48,555 nucleotides of DNA from Phenylobacterium sp. Root700 (GCF_001429025.1 NZ_LMHT01000012.1:135377-183931); one strand, 5' to 3'. Positions 1 to 8,945 are shown, counted from the first letter of the stretch. The notes: a model not told the origin generated them from the sequence alone. Program-made: numbers and translations.

Positions 1-1
1 G

Positions 2-1747
2 CATCCGACGACCCAGATGTTCTTCCACGGCAGCTTCCACGCAGCCCCGATCATCGCCGCCGAGACCCTGATCGCCGCTGGCGGCCCGGCCCTGATCATC
101 CGTGCCGACACCCAGATCGCCCTGCCGCCGGGCTGGAGCGCCACCGCCGGGCCAGACGGCATGATCCTGCTGGACCGCGCCGAGCGCGCCAGGGCCGCGA
201 CGCTCAGTCTGGACACGCCTGATCCCGTCACCCTGGAGCTGTTTAACAAGCGCTTCATGGGCGTGGCCGAGGCCATGGGCGCGGCGCTGGAACGCACCGC
301 GCACTCGGTCAACATCAAGGAGCGGCTCGATTTCTCCTGCGCGCTCTTCGACGCCGACGGCGGTCTGGTCGCCAACGCGCCGCACATGCCGGTGCACCTG
401 GGCTCGATGGGCGCCAGCGTGCGGGCCGTGCGCGACCGCCACGCCCACCTGCAACCGGGCCAGGCCTTCGCGCTGAACAATCCCTATGCCGGCGGCACCC
501 ACCTGCCCGACATCACGGTGGTGATGCCGATCTTCATGGATGACGCCAAGGCGCCGGCCTTCTACGTCGCCGCGCGCGGCCACCATGCCGATGTCGGCGG
601 GATCCAGCCGGGCTCGATGCCGCCCTTCTCCCATACGCTGGAGGAAGAGGGCGTGCTGCTCGACGCCCTGCCGATCATGACCGACGGCGTCTTCCTGGAG
701 GCCGACGTGCGCGCCGCCCTGACCTCGGGCCGCTACCCGTCACGCGCGCCAAGCCGCAACATCGCCGACCTGAAGGCCCAGATCGCCGCCTGCCTGGCCG
801 GCGCCGGCGCCGTCCGCACGATGATCGAGACCTATGGGGGCGCCGCCGTCGCCGCCTACATGACCTTCGTCCAGGCCAACGCCGCAGCCTCCGTGCGCCG
901 AGCGATCGGCAAGCTCACCGATGGGCAGGCCCGCGTGCCGATGGATGGCGGCGGCGAGATCGTCGTGCGCACCACGGTCGACGCCGCCGCCGGCGAGGCG
1001 GTGCTGGATTTCCGCGATTCCGCCGCCCAGCTCGGCTCGAACTTCAACGCGCCTTCGGCGATCGTCGATGCGGCGGCGCTCTACGTGTTCCGCACCCTGG
1101 TCGACGACGACATCCCGCTGAACGCCGGCTGCCTGGAGCCGCTGAAGATCCTCACCCGCGAAGGCTCCATGCTGGCGCCGCGCTATCCCGCCGCCGTAGT
1201 CGCCGGCAATGTCGAGACCAGCCAGCATGTCGTGGACGCGCTCTACGCCGCGCTCGGCGTGATGGCCAACGCCCAGGGCTCGATGAACAACTTCACCTTC
1301 GGCGACGAGACCCGCCAGTATTACGAGACCATCTGCGGCGGGGCCGGCGCCACCGCGCTCCAGGCCGGGACCAGCGCCGTCCACACCCACATGACCAATT
1401 CGCGCCTCACCGACCCGGAGATCCTGGAGCGGCGCTTCCCGGTGCGGGTCGAGGCCTTCGCCATGCGGCGCGGCTCAGGCGGCGCCGGCGCCCAGGCGGG
1501 CGGCGAAGGCGCCTATCGCCGCGTCCGGTTCCTGGCCCCGATGGAAGCTGCCCTGCTCTCCACCCGCCGCGAGCACGCGCCCCAGGGGATCGCCGGCGGC
1601 GGGGCGGCCCTGCCCGGCGCTCAGCGTTTGATCGCAGCCGACGGCGCGGTAAAGGAACTCCCCGGCTGCTTTTCGCTTAATGTCGCGGCCGGCGACGTCA
1701 TCGAGATCGAAACCCCTGGGGGCGGGGGTTTCGGCCTGGCTACCTGA
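2..1747 (+). CDS. 5-oxoprolinase / N-methylhydantoinase, A-B fusion, 3' part
   Basis: This is the 3' part of an ATP-dependent 5-oxoprolinase or hydantoinase; the 5' end lies outside the window. The frame is open from base 2, ahead of the first ATG at 17. The first 50 or so codons match the end of a HyuA-type subunit (GPALI, then ALPPGW). They run straight into a complete HyuB-type domain that begins near DPVTLELF and contains [27 protein letters not shown] and a GGGGFG end. HyuA and HyuB are separate proteins in many bacteria; fusion is the layout of the large OPLAH-type 5-oxoprolinases. These enzymes hydrolyse 5-oxoproline to glutamate or open hydantoin rings in the cytoplasm. Substrate cannot be settled from the sequence. 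Confidence 0.85.
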   Translation, partial: HPTTQMFFHGSFHAAPIIAAETLIAAGGPALIIRADTQIALPPGWSATAGPDGMILLDRAERARAATLSLDTPDPVTLELFNKRFMGVAEAMGAALERTAHSVNIKERLDFSCALFDADGGLVANAPHMPVHLGSMGASVRAVRDRHAHLQPGQAFALNNPYAGGTHLPDITVVMPIFMDDAKAPAFYVAARGHHADVGGIQPGSMPPFSHTLEEEGVLLDALPIMTDGVFLEADVRAALTSGRYPSRAPSRNIADLKAQIAACLAGAGAVRTMIETYGGAAVAAYMTFVQANAAASVRRAIGKLTDGQARVPMDGGGEIVVRTTVDAAAGEAVLDFRDSAAQLGSNFNAPSAIVDAAALYVFRTLVDDDIPLNAGCLEPLKILTREGSMLAPRYPAAVVAGNVETSQHVVDALYAALGVMANAQGSMNNFTFGDETRQYYETICGGAGATALQAGTSAVHTHMTNSRLTDPEILERRFPVRVEAFAMRRGSGGAGAQAGGEGAYRRVRFLAPMEAALLSTRREHAPQGIAGGGAALPGAQRLIAADGAVKELPGCFSLNVAAGDVIEIETPGGGGFGLAT

Positions 1748-1766
1748 CCACAACACCTGAGGTTCC

Positions 1767-2354
1767 ATGTCCGCGCTTTTCCTTGCTCTCGCCCTTTTCG
1801 CGCAAGACCCGGTCGCCGCCGGAGCCTCCGAGCCCGCGCCGCAGGCCGCCGAGCCGCCCTACCCGCCCGGCGCGCCGCATGACGACTACGGCCTGGTCTC
1901 GTGGTGCCACGGCGCCCTCACCGGCTACCTCGACCTGCACGATCAGGTGATGCCGGAAGTGACGCGGATCGAGACCACCTATCGCGCCCCGGGCTCCTCG
2001 CTGAAGGAGGACCTGAAGGTCTATGCCGACATGCAAAAGCAGAGCCGCCAGGATCTGAAGCTGTTCGCCCGCGCCATGGAGGCCGCCGAACGCGCCAGCA
2101 TCAAGCCGATCAACACGCTCGGCGGCGCCGCCGTGCAGCGCGGCCGCTCGGGCTGGGCGGCGGCGGCGAACCTGCCCAAGGCCCGCGTCGCCCAGGAATG
2201 GATGAGCTGGTCGCTGCCGGCCCGCTGCGTCCCCACCGCCACGCGGCTGGAAAAACAGGCCAAGCTGCTGGGCGCCGCCTTTGACCCAGGCGTCGAGGCG
2301 CTCCCGGCCGATTCCGGCGTCACCGCCGCCGCCGAGACGCCCGCCAATCCCTGA
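1767..2354 (+). CDS. small exported protein of unknown function
   Basis: A 195-residue protein I do not recognise. The N-terminus (MSALFLALALFAQDP) looks like a short signal peptide and is followed by an Ala/Pro/Glu-rich stretch to about residue 37. The rest is mostly predicted helix, with two cysteines (in SWCHGAL and PARCVPT) that could pair in the periplasm. It starts 19 bases after the oxoprolinase stop and could be co-transcribed with it, but no shared function is evident. Its codon use is GC-rich like its neighbours, and it is probably a lineage-specific periplasmic protein. Confidence 0.6.
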   Translation: MSALFLALALFAQDPVAAGASEPAPQAAEPPYPPGAPHDDYGLVSWCHGALTGYLDLHDQVMPEVTRIETTYRAPGSSLKEDLKVYADMQKQSRQDLKLFARAMEAAERASIKPINTLGGAAVQRGRSGWAAAANLPKARVAQEWMSWSLPARCVPTATRLEKQAKLLGAAFDPGVEALPADSGVTAAAETPANP

Positions 2355-2458
2355 GCCGACCGATTTCGGCCATAGAGACGACAGAGAGCGTCGATAGTCC
2401 GGTCGCAGACGGGTATGGTTTACGCCCGCCCGCCGCCGCGGCTTGAAAAGAGACCTGA

Positions 2459-3142
2459 TTGCCAACTGTCGCCTTTGTTAATCCGAAGGGTGGCGCGGGG
2501 AAGACCACCGCGGCGCTGCTGCTTGCCCTGGGCCTGAGCGAGATGGGGCATCGAGTCGCCATGATCGACTCCGACCCCAACAAGCCGCTGGTTCATTGGG
2601 CGTCGTTGCCTGGGCGCCCGGCGAAGATCACCGTCCATCCGGCCCCGATGCTGGAGGACATGCGCGACGCCCTGCGCGAGGCCCAGCGTAAGCAGCCCGA
2701 CTGGCTGATCCTCGACACCGAGGGATCGATCCGTGGGGCCATGGCCTTCACCACCCTGCGGCTGGACCTGGTGGTGACGCCGCTGGCGGCCTCGCAGCTT
2801 GAGGCGATCCAGGCGATCAAGGCCGCCGAGATGGTGCTGCAGTTCGGCCGTCGCGCCGGCCGCCCCCTGCCGCACCGGGCCTTGCTGACCCGCGTGCCGG
2901 CCGCCCTGCGGCCGCGCTCGCTGAAGGAAGTGGTCGAGCAGCTGCGGACCAGCGACATCGAGATCCTCTCCACGCCGCTGATCGAAAAGGAAGCCTTCCG
3001 CACCCTGTTCGCAGTCGGCGGCGGCTTCGATCAGTTGGCTCGCAGCGGCGTCAGCGGCGTCCCCGCCGCCCGCGCCAACGCCGACGCCTATCTGCAGGCG
3101 ATCCTGGAACTGCTCGGACAACCTACCGCAGTCTCGAAATAG
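2459..3142 (+). CDS. orphan ParA/MinD-type ATPase (VirC1-like)
   Basis: A 227-residue deviant-Walker P-loop ATPase. The Walker A motif KGGAGKTT covers residues 10-17 with the signature lysine K10, the A' motif is MIDSDPN (D37), and Walker B is LILDTEG (D86). ParA-family members dimerise on ATP and position DNA, protein clusters or envelope machinery. The start must be TTG at 2459, because an in-frame TGA at 2456-2458 lies directly upstream; GAAAAGAG serves as a modest ribosome site. No parB, parS-like repeat or replication gene is adjacent, so this is not a classic partition locus. The solitary, short form resembles VirC1-like ParA proteins. The cargo is unknown. Confidence 0.85.
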   Translation: MPTVAFVNPKGGAGKTTAALLLALGLSEMGHRVAMIDSDPNKPLVHWASLPGRPAKITVHPAPMLEDMRDALREAQRKQPDWLILDTEGSIRGAMAFTTLRLDLVVTPLAASQLEAIQAIKAAEMVLQFGRRAGRPLPHRALLTRVPAALRPRSLKEVVEQLRTSDIEILSTPLIEKEAFRTLFAVGGGFDQLARSGVSGVPAARANADAYLQAILELLGQPTAVSK

Positions 3143-3540
3143 CGACTGCGACCGCGACAGTCGGTACGTAGAATTTGTTCCTTGAACGCCGTTTTTCTAT
3201 GGCTCATGGGCCATACCCAAATCTCAAAAACGAAATTCGGCTGACGTGGCGTAAAAGCAACATTTCTGAGCAGCGACGCCAAATCGACGTCACTGGCAGT
3301 TTCAGCCGTTGAATTTCTGGAGGAATTTTCGACACATTTCGAAAATTGGGTACGATTTTGTCGCATAACGACAGTATATTACGGATATTTCGGCACTTCT
3401 GACGCAATAGACAATAATTAGAACACGGTTTTCTTTCCTCAACAGAAAAGAGACTTGCCTTTCTTAACCACCGGCGGCCATTCCTCTCGCGCAATCAGCC
3501 GTAATATCGGCCGATAACGTAGTTATATTAGAGGAAGCGC
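3143..3540. other. AT-rich 398-bp leader before the TonB receptor
   Basis: A stretch without a convincing gene and clearly richer in A/T than its surroundings. Minus-strand reading frames that cross it have no ribosome site and no family features. It holds an inverted repeat TATGGC/GCCATA at 3198-3215, an ATATTACGG/CCGTAATAT pair (3376-3384 and 3499-3507) and the palindrome at 3505-3516. It probably carries the promoter and control sites of the receptor at 3541. Confidence 0.6.
3500..3519. promoter_or_regulatory. palindrome just upstream of TonB-receptor start
   Basis: The core TATCGGCCGATA (3505-3516) is a perfect 12-bp palindrome. Allowing a one-base shift, the arms extend to CGT...ACG at 3500-3519. 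It ends 21 bases before the start codon and just ahead of the ribosome site GAGGAAG (3531-3537). It could be an operator or a hairpin in the mRNA leader. Which protein binds it, if any, is not visible here. Confidence 0.45.
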
Positions 3541-6426
3541 ATGCTGCATTCTAAATACCTCGCTGGAGCCTCGTCCCTCGCGCTCCTGGCGGTCCTGGGC
3601 CTGGCCGCCCCCGCCAACGCGCAAGACGTTGCGGATGTCGAAGAAGTCGTGGTCACCGGCTCGTTCATCGCCGGCACCCCTGAAGACGCAGCCCTGCCGG
3701 TCAACGTGATCGGCGCCGACGAAATGCAAAAGCAAGGCTCGCCGAGCACGGTTGACCTGCTTAAGGCGATCCCGGCCGTGTCCGGCGTTCTGGGCGAAGC
3801 CAACCAATACGCCGCCGCCCAATCGACCGGTTCGGGCAACGTGAACCTGCGCGGCCTCGGCGCGCACCGCACCCTGGTGCTGATGAACGGCCGCCGCATG
3901 GCGATCTCGCCGGGCGCCATCTATGTCGACACCAACATGATCCCGACGGCCGCCATCGGCCGCGTCGAAGTGCTGAAGGATGGCGCGGCCGCCACCTACG
4001 GCTCCGACGCCGTCGGCGGCGTCGTCAACTTCATCACCCGCCGCAACCTGTCGGGCCTGGAAGTCTCGGGCAACTACTCGGCCATCCCCGGTTCGGACGG
4101 CGAGTACGGCCTCAGCGCCGCCTATGGCTGGCAAGGCGACAACGCCGACATCCTGCTGACCGCCGGCTATCGCAAGCGCACCGAACTGCCGGTCACCGAG
4201 CGTGACTTCGCCATTCGCTCGTTCGCTGAAAACCCGCAAGGCGGCTGGTCCGGCTTCGGCAACCCCGGCACCTATCTGAGCAAGGCGAACGCCAGCTCAG
4301 CGTTCAACACCGGGCTGATCGACCCCGGCTGCGCGGCCATCTCCGGCCCGCTGACCACCAGCTGCCAGTTCCAATTCATCGGGTTCAACAACCTGATCGA
4401 AGAAGAAGACCACTATCAGATCTACGGCGAGATCAACTTCGACCTCACCGAGTCGACGAAGTTCCACGCCGAAGTGCTGTACGCGGCCCACGACGTCGCC
4501 AACGAGCACTCCTCGCCGTCCTATCCGCCGAACAACATCCCGACCTCGGCCATCACCACCCAGGGTCAAAGCGGCTTCTACATCCCCGGCGCCAACCCGG
4601 GCCTGCAAGCCCTGATCGCGGCCGGCCAGCTGAACCCGGCTCAAGCCGCGTCGGCCGGCGCCAACGGCCTGCTGACCACCATCGCCTGGCGCCCGATCGG
4701 CGCGGGCGGCAATGACCTGTTCGGCGGCGGCGCCAAGCATGACCAGCGCTACTTCGACACCTATCGCGTGTCGGCCGGCCTGAAGGGCAAGTTCGAATTC
4801 GGCGGCGGCATCGGCTGGGACGCGGCCGTCACCTACATGGACTCCAACGCCGAGATCGCCACCCCGGACATCCTGGTCGGCAAGCTGCAAATGGCGCTGC
4901 GCGGCCTGGGCGGTAACAACTGCCAGGGCACGACCCCGGGCCAGAACGGCTGCCTGTGGTTCAACCCCTTCTCGTCGGGCGTGAAGCAGAACGTCATCGA
5001 TGGTCGGGTCAACCCGAACTACAACGCCGCCACCGCCAACAGCCGTGAAGTGCTCGACTACATCTACGGCGACTACGGCTACAAGCTGCGCTCGCAGATG
5101 CTGACCGCCGACCTGGTGTTCAACGGCCAACTGCCGATCGACTTCGGCGCGGGCCAACTGGCCTGGGCCGCCGGCGCGCAATACCGCTGGAACGGCGTGG
5201 AGCGTCAGAACAACGACAACACCAACATCGCCGTCAGCCCCTGCGCCGACTCCTCGGTCAATCCGGGCGCGACCTGCGTGGCTCAGAACGGTCCGTTCAG
5301 CTTCTTCGGCGCCCTGGCCGACTACGACCTCGACCAGAGCGTCGGCGCGGCCTTCGCTGAATTCCAGATGCCGTTCACCGACACCCTGACCGGCACCTTC
5401 GCGATCCGCTACGAGGACTACGGCGGGGCCATCGGCTCGACCACCAACCCGAAGGTGGCCCTGAAGTGGCAAGCGACCGACTGGCTGGCGTTCCGCGCCT
5501 CGGCCGGCTCGACCTTCCGCGCGCCTCCGCAGACCCAGACCGCCAACACCGCCACCACCAACCTGTCCTATGCGACGGCGGCCGGCGGCTATCGCGCCTT
5601 CGACCTGTGGGGCAACCCGGATCTGGAACCTGAAAAGGCCCAGACCCTGAACCTGGGCGCCATCTTCGAAGCTGGCGATTTCCGCGCCACCCTCGACTAC
5701 TGGAGCTTCGACTTCGAAGGCCCGATCAACAACGAGAGCGGCGCCCAGATTCTCAACGCGATCTTCCCGAACGGCCCGACCGGCAAGAACAACTGCGGCC
5801 TGGCGGCCTTCGCCGCTCTGCAATCGCGGATCACCTTCGCCGACGACGGTTCCTGCAAGGCCGGCAACATCAACCGCATCCGCCACCAGTACGTGAACGG
5901 CCCGGACATCAAGACCAGCGGTCTCGACTTCTCGGCCAACTACAAGCTGCGCGACGTGTTCAGCGGCGACATGAACTTCGGCCTCGATGTCACCTACGTG
6001 CTGGAATACGTGGTCGCCCAGACCACGATCGAAGGCGTCGTGACCGCCAAGGAAACCGACTATGTCGGCAAGATGGACTACCTCGGCTACGGCTCGCAGC
6101 CGCAGTGGAAGGGCAGCGCCTTCGCCGAATATAGCCGTGGCGAGCACAACGTGCGTTGGACCGTCCGCTACGTCGACGACATGATCGACACCCGCGGCGA
6201 CTCCTCGACCTTCCTGACCAACCAGAACGGCCGGAAGATCGACGCCTTCGTCACCAACGACCTGAGCTATCGCGTCTTCCTGCCCTGGGAGACGACGCTG
6301 ACCGCCGCGGTGATCAACGTCTTCGACCAGGACCCGGGCTTCGCCCGTCTGGACCTCAGCTACGACCCCTTCACGGCCAATCCGCTCGGCCGCTACTACA
6401 AGGTCGGTATCACCAAGAAGTTCTAG
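3541..6426 (+). CDS. TonB-dependent outer-membrane receptor
   Basis: A 961-residue outer-membrane receptor that would import a scarce ligand using energy passed by TonB. It has a signal peptide ending near APANAQ (residue 28), a TonB box EEVVVTGS (about 34-41), a plug domain with NVNLRGLGAHRTLVLMNGRRM, a long beta-barrel and a C-terminal aromatic residue (KKF) expected for barrel insertion. Four close cysteine pairs, for instance CAAISGPLTTSC and CQGTTPGQNGC, probably staple extracellular loops. There is no N-terminal STN signalling domain, so direct sigma/anti-sigma signalling is unlikely. Codons such as GAA and CAA are more common here than in nearby genes. The ligand is unknown. A strong terminator follows directly. 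Confidence 0.95.
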   Translation: MLHSKYLAGASSLALLAVLGLAAPANAQDVADVEEVVVTGSFIAGTPEDAALPVNVIGADEMQKQGSPSTVDLLKAIPAVSGVLGEANQYAAAQSTGSGNVNLRGLGAHRTLVLMNGRRMAISPGAIYVDTNMIPTAAIGRVEVLKDGAAATYGSDAVGGVVNFITRRNLSGLEVSGNYSAIPGSDGEYGLSAAYGWQGDNADILLTAGYRKRTELPVTERDFAIRSFAENPQGGWSGFGNPGTYLSKANASSAFNTGLIDPGCAAISGPLTTSCQFQFIGFNNLIEEEDHYQIYGEINFDLTESTKFHAEVLYAAHDVANEHSSPSYPPNNIPTSAITTQGQSGFYIPGANPGLQALIAAGQLNPAQAASAGANGLLTTIAWRPIGAGGNDLFGGGAKHDQRYFDTYRVSAGLKGKFEFGGGIGWDAAVTYMDSNAEIATPDILVGKLQMALRGLGGNNCQGTTPGQNGCLWFNPFSSGVKQNVIDGRVNPNYNAATANSREVLDYIYGDYGYKLRSQMLTADLVFNGQLPIDFGAGQLAWAAGAQYRWNGVERQNNDNTNIAVSPCADSSVNPGATCVAQNGPFSFFGALADYDLDQSVGAAFAEFQMPFTDTLTGTFAIRYEDYGGAIGSTTNPKVALKWQATDWLAFRASAGSTFRAPPQTQTANTATTNLSYATAAGGYRAFDLWGNPDLEPEKAQTLNLGAIFEAGDFRATLDYWSFDFEGPINNESGAQILNAIFPNGPTGKNNCGLAAFAALQSRITFADDGSCKAGNINRIRHQYVNGPDIKTSGLDFSANYKLRDVFSGDMNFGLDVTYVLEYVVAQTTIEGVVTAKETDYVGKMDYLGYGSQPQWKGSAFAEYSRGEHNVRWTVRYVDDMIDTRGDSSTFLTNQNGRKIDAFVTNDLSYRVFLPWETTLTAAVINVFDQDPGFARLDLSYDPFTANPLGRYYKVGITKKF

Positions 6427-7400
6427 AGGTCTTCCCCCTCAAGAACGACGACTGGGGCGGCTCCTTCGGGAGCCGCCTTTTTTTGTTCGCGTGCGTCGAG
6501 GTGGGCGTAGCAGACGTCCCAATAGGGCGCGCCGCCGAACCGTTCGATCAACAGCTCGGTCAGCGCCCGGACCTTGCCCGGCATGTGCCCGGCCGGCGGC
6601 GGCCGGACCACATAGAGCCCGCCCTCCGACATCGGGAAATCCAGCAACAGCGGCACCACCTCGCCGCGTTCGATCGCCGGGCCGGCCAGGAAGGTCGGCA
6701 GCATCGCGACCCCCAGCCCAGCCACCGCCGCCGCCAGCAGCGCCTGGCCGTTATCGGCCTTGAACCGCCCCTCCGGGCGCAGGGTGATGGTCTTGCGTCC
6801 ATCCTGGAACCGCCAGACCTCCGAACCCTGCATCAGCGCCTCGCAGCCGATCAGGTCCTCCGGGCGCTGGGGTACGCCGTGCGCCGCCAGATAGGCCGGG
6901 CTCGCCATCACCGCCCCCTTGATAGGGGCGATCTTGCGGGCGACCAGGCTGGAGTCCTCCAGCCTGCCGACCCTCACCGCCACGTCGTAGCGCTCGCCGA
7001 TCAGGTCGACGAACCGGTCGCTATAGGAGGCGTCGATCTGCAGCTTCGGATGCCGGACCGCCAGCTCCGCCAGCACCGGCGCCAAATGGGTCATGCCGAA
7101 CGACAGCGGCGCGGCCACCCGCAGGCTGCCGACGATCTCGTCGCCGCGCTGGGCCAGCGCGTCGCGGGCGGCGTCCAGTTCGGCCAGCACGCGCTCGGCG
7201 TGGTCCTTGAACTCCACGCCCGCCTCGGTGACCGCCACCCCACGCGTGGTGCGGCTGAGCAGTTGCGCGCCAAGCTCGGCCTCCAGCCGCGCGACCCGGC
7301 GGCTGACCATCGACTTCGACAGGCCAAGCCGCGTCCCGGCCCGCCCAAACCCGCCGGCCTCGGCCACCTCGACAAAGGCCCTGATGTCGTCCAGCTCCAC
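6423..7400 (-). CDS. LysR-family regulator divergent from azoR
   Basis: A 325-residue LysR-type regulator. The N-terminal winged helix-turn-helix covers about residues 1-60 (ELDDIRAFVEVAEAGGFGRAGTRLGLSKSMVSRRV, read in pieces), followed by a substrate-binding domain from about 90 to 300. The start is GTG at 7400 with GGGAA about 7 bases upstream. The C-terminus carries some 25 extra residues (EQKKAAPEGAAP...) that are simply the reverse translation of the receptor's terminator hairpin. The two stop codons share CTAG at 6423-6426. It is divergent from azoR with an inverted repeat between them, so azoR is its most likely target. LysR regulators beside azoreductases or quinone reductases often respond to electrophiles or quinones. 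Confidence 0.9.
   Translation of the reverse strand: MELDDIRAFVEVAEAGGFGRAGTRLGLSKSMVSRRVARLEAELGAQLLSRTTRGVAVTEAGVEFKDHAERVLAELDAARDALAQRGDEIVGSLRVAAPLSFGMTHLAPVLAELAVRHPKLQIDASYSDRFVDLIGERYDVAVRVGRLEDSSLVARKIAPIKGAVMASPAYLAAHGVPQRPEDLIGCEALMQGSEVWRFQDGRKTITLRPEGRFKADNGQALLAAAVAGLGVAMLPTFLAGPAIERGEVVPLLLDFPMSEGGLYVVRPPPAGHMPGKVRALTELLIERFGGAPYWDVCYAHLDAREQKKAAPEGAAPVVVLEGEDL
6456..6484 (+). terminator. intrinsic terminator of the TonB receptor
   Basis: GGCGGCTCC (6456-6464) pairs perfectly with GGAGCCGCC (6469-6477) around a TTCG tetraloop, followed by seven T. It is a textbook Rho-independent terminator for the plus strand, 30 bases after the receptor stop. It lies inside the 3' coding part of the opposing LysR gene. 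Confidence 0.93.
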
Positions 7401-7416
7401 GGCGGCGTTCCCTATA

Positions 7417-7456
7417 CTGCAACAATCTGGTGCCGAATATGGGCCTACTGTTGCAG
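7417..7456. promoter_or_regulatory. inverted repeat in lysR-azoR gap
   Basis: CTGCAACA (7417-7424) and TGTTGCAG (7449-7456) are perfect inverted copies. Their starts are 32 bp apart, about three helical turns, which suits a LysR tetramer bound between divergent promoters. Nothing else in the 111-bp gap is as symmetrical. Confidence 0.6.
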
Positions 7457-7511
7457 GTTTGGAACCCTCACCTACCAGCTGTCATTCAACAGCGACCCCT
7501 GGAGGGGTGTC

Positions 7512-8117
7512 ATGTCCAACATTCTCGTTCTGAACAGCAGCGTTAGCGGTGAAGCCTCGATCTCCCGCCTTCTCGTCGCCGACGCGGTCACCGAACTGAC
7601 CCAGCGCGATCCGGGCGCCAAGCTCGTCTTCCGCGACCTGGCGGCCAATCCCGTCCCACACCTGATGCCCGACACCGTCGCCGGGGTCCGCGCGCAAGCC
7701 GCCACGCCCGCCGAGCAAGTCGCCCGCGCCCTGTCGGACGAACTGATCGCCGAGCTGCGCGCCGCCGACACCATCGTCATCGGCGCCCCGATGTACAATT
7801 TCAGCGTCCCGACCACCCTGCGCAGCTGGTTCGACTATGTTCTGCGGGCCGGCGAGACCTTCAGCTACTCCGAAGCTGGCCCCAAAGGCCTGCTCTCCGG
7901 CAAGAAGGTGATCGTGGTGGAGTCCCGCGGCGGGCTCTACAGCGAAGGCCCGGCCCAGGCGCTCGACTTCCAGGAGCCCTATCTGCGCCAACTGCTGGGC
8001 TTCATCGGCTTGACCGACGTGACCTTCGTCCGCGCCGAGAAGATCGGCTACGGCCCCGACGCCCGCGACCAGGCCCTGGCCGACAGCCGCGCCGAACTCG
8101 CCAAGCTGGCGGCGTAG
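7512..8117 (+). CDS. azoR: FMN-dependent NADH-azoreductase
   Basis: A 201-residue flavodoxin-fold reductase of the AzoR family. It uses NADH and FMN to reduce azo dyes and quinones by two electrons in the cytoplasm, which limits redox cycling. Visible features are the FMN phosphate-binding start ILVLNSSVSGEAS, the APMYNFSVPTTLRSWFDYVLRAGETFSY segment (in pieces), the SRGGLY loop and the LRQLLGFIGLTDVTFVRAE region. The start is ATG at 7512 with GGAGGGG just upstream. The frame stays open far upstream, but that is the shadow of the receptor and LysR genes. It is divergent from the LysR gene, its probable regulator. Confidence 0.95.
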   Translation: MSNILVLNSSVSGEASISRLLVADAVTELTQRDPGAKLVFRDLAANPVPHLMPDTVAGVRAQAATPAEQVARALSDELIAELRAADTIVIGAPMYNFSVPTTLRSWFDYVLRAGETFSYSEAGPKGLLSGKKVIVVESRGGLYSEGPAQALDFQEPYLRQLLGFIGLTDVTFVRAEKIGYGPDARDQALADSRAELAKLAA

Positions 8118-8132
8118 GCCCCACCAACCACT

Positions 8133-8247
8133 CGTCATCCTCCGGTCAGCCGTCAGGCTGATCCGGGGGACCCAAGCAGAGCTCCAGGCTATGGCGCAGG
8201 CCGCGTGGGTCCCCCCGGATCTCGCTTCGCGAGCCCGGAGGATGACG
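8133..8247. repeat. nested inverted repeat, 115 bp
   Basis: The outer arms CGTCATCCTCCGG (8133-8145) and CCGGAGGATGACG (8235-8247) are perfectly complementary. The inner arms GATCCGGGGGACCCA (8160-8174) and TGGGTCCCCCCGGATC (8206-8221) pair with one extra base. The element fills the gap between the convergent azoR and GNAT genes and could fold into a long hairpin in RNA from either strand. A shorter relative lies at 16330-16360. Confidence 0.75.
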
Positions 8248-8259
8248 ACGGTGTGGGGA

Positions 8260-8769
8260 CTAAATCTCTCGCCGCATGAACACTCGGGCGCGCTCGTCCA
8301 AACCCCGAGCCTCATGCTCGGCGCGGATCTGCGCCATGCCGGGCGTCAGCGTCTCGACATCCACAAACCCCAGCCGCCGATAGTATGGCGCGTTGAACGG
8401 CACATCCTTGAAGGTCGAGAGCGTCAGCGCCGGCCAACCCCGTGCGCGGCCCAATTCGGCCACCGCCTCCATCAGCACCGCCCCGATCCCGCGCCGCGCG
8501 TGCGAGGGCAGGACATCGATCTGCTCGATGTAGCCGCAGCCCTCGACCTCCCGGAACATCACGAAGGCCACCGCCCGCCGCTCATCCTCGGCGACCAGCA
8601 GCCCGCCGCTGTCGATCCGCTGCGCCAGGGTCTGGGCGTCGGTGGGCTCGTCGTGGGCCAAGGCGGCCCGCGCCGTGCCGAGGAACCGGGTCGCCGAGGC
8701 GCGCTCGATCTCGCGCACATGTTCGATTTCAGAGCGGGTGGCCGCGCGCAGGCGCAGGTCGTGAGTCAT
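8260..8769 (-). CDS. GNAT-family N-acetyltransferase
   Basis: A 169-residue GNAT acetyltransferase. The acetyl-CoA pyrophosphate loop is the segment IDVLPSHARRGIGAVLMEAV (R/Q-x-x-G-x-G/A type), with the later strand-helix ALTLSTFKDVPFNAPYYRRLGF typical of small-molecule or peptide N-acetyltransferases. The start is ATG at 8769; an earlier start is not supported. The substrate cannot be told from sequence. It is divergent from the FrnE-like gene and convergent with azoR across the nested repeat. Confidence 0.88.
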   Translation of the reverse strand: MTHDLRLRAATRSEIEHVREIERASATRFLGTARAALAHDEPTDAQTLAQRIDSGGLLVAEDERRAVAFVMFREVEGCGYIEQIDVLPSHARRGIGAVLMEAVAELGRARGWPALTLSTFKDVPFNAPYYRRLGFVDVETLTPGMAQIRAEHEARGLDERARVFMRREI

Positions 8770-8945
8770 CGGAGTGTCCGAAACTGGAATGGATCCTTGG
8801 GCGGCCGCGCCGTCCGTTCGAAGCTGTCGCGAGGTCGCGGGTCAGGCTTTCAAGGATCGTGAACTCCGGAAGGCTCGCCGAAATTGCCGGCTGCACATAC
8901 ATAGTCCCGCAAACAACCTCGCGCCAAGCAGCCAGGATCGCCGCC

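Noticed and set aside
2459..3142. Chromosome partition locus near the origin
   Set aside because: No parB, no parS-like palindromes and no replication genes (dnaA, gidA, gidB) are beside the ParA-like gene.
3204..3494. 96-codon minus-strand frame in the AT-rich leader
   Set aside because: No ribosome site, odd composition and no recognisable features; the region is more likely regulatory.
4297..6147. 616-codon minus-strand open frame opposite the TonB receptor
   Set aside because: It is the antisense of a real, highly patterned receptor gene. High GC keeps the frame open; the translation is repetitive (Gly, Val, Arg, Asp) with no family motif or ribosome site.
6156..7511. Long open frame leading into azoR
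   Set aside because: The part before 7512 overlaps the receptor and the LysR gene in other frames. Family similarity and the GGAGGGG site place the azoR start at 7512.
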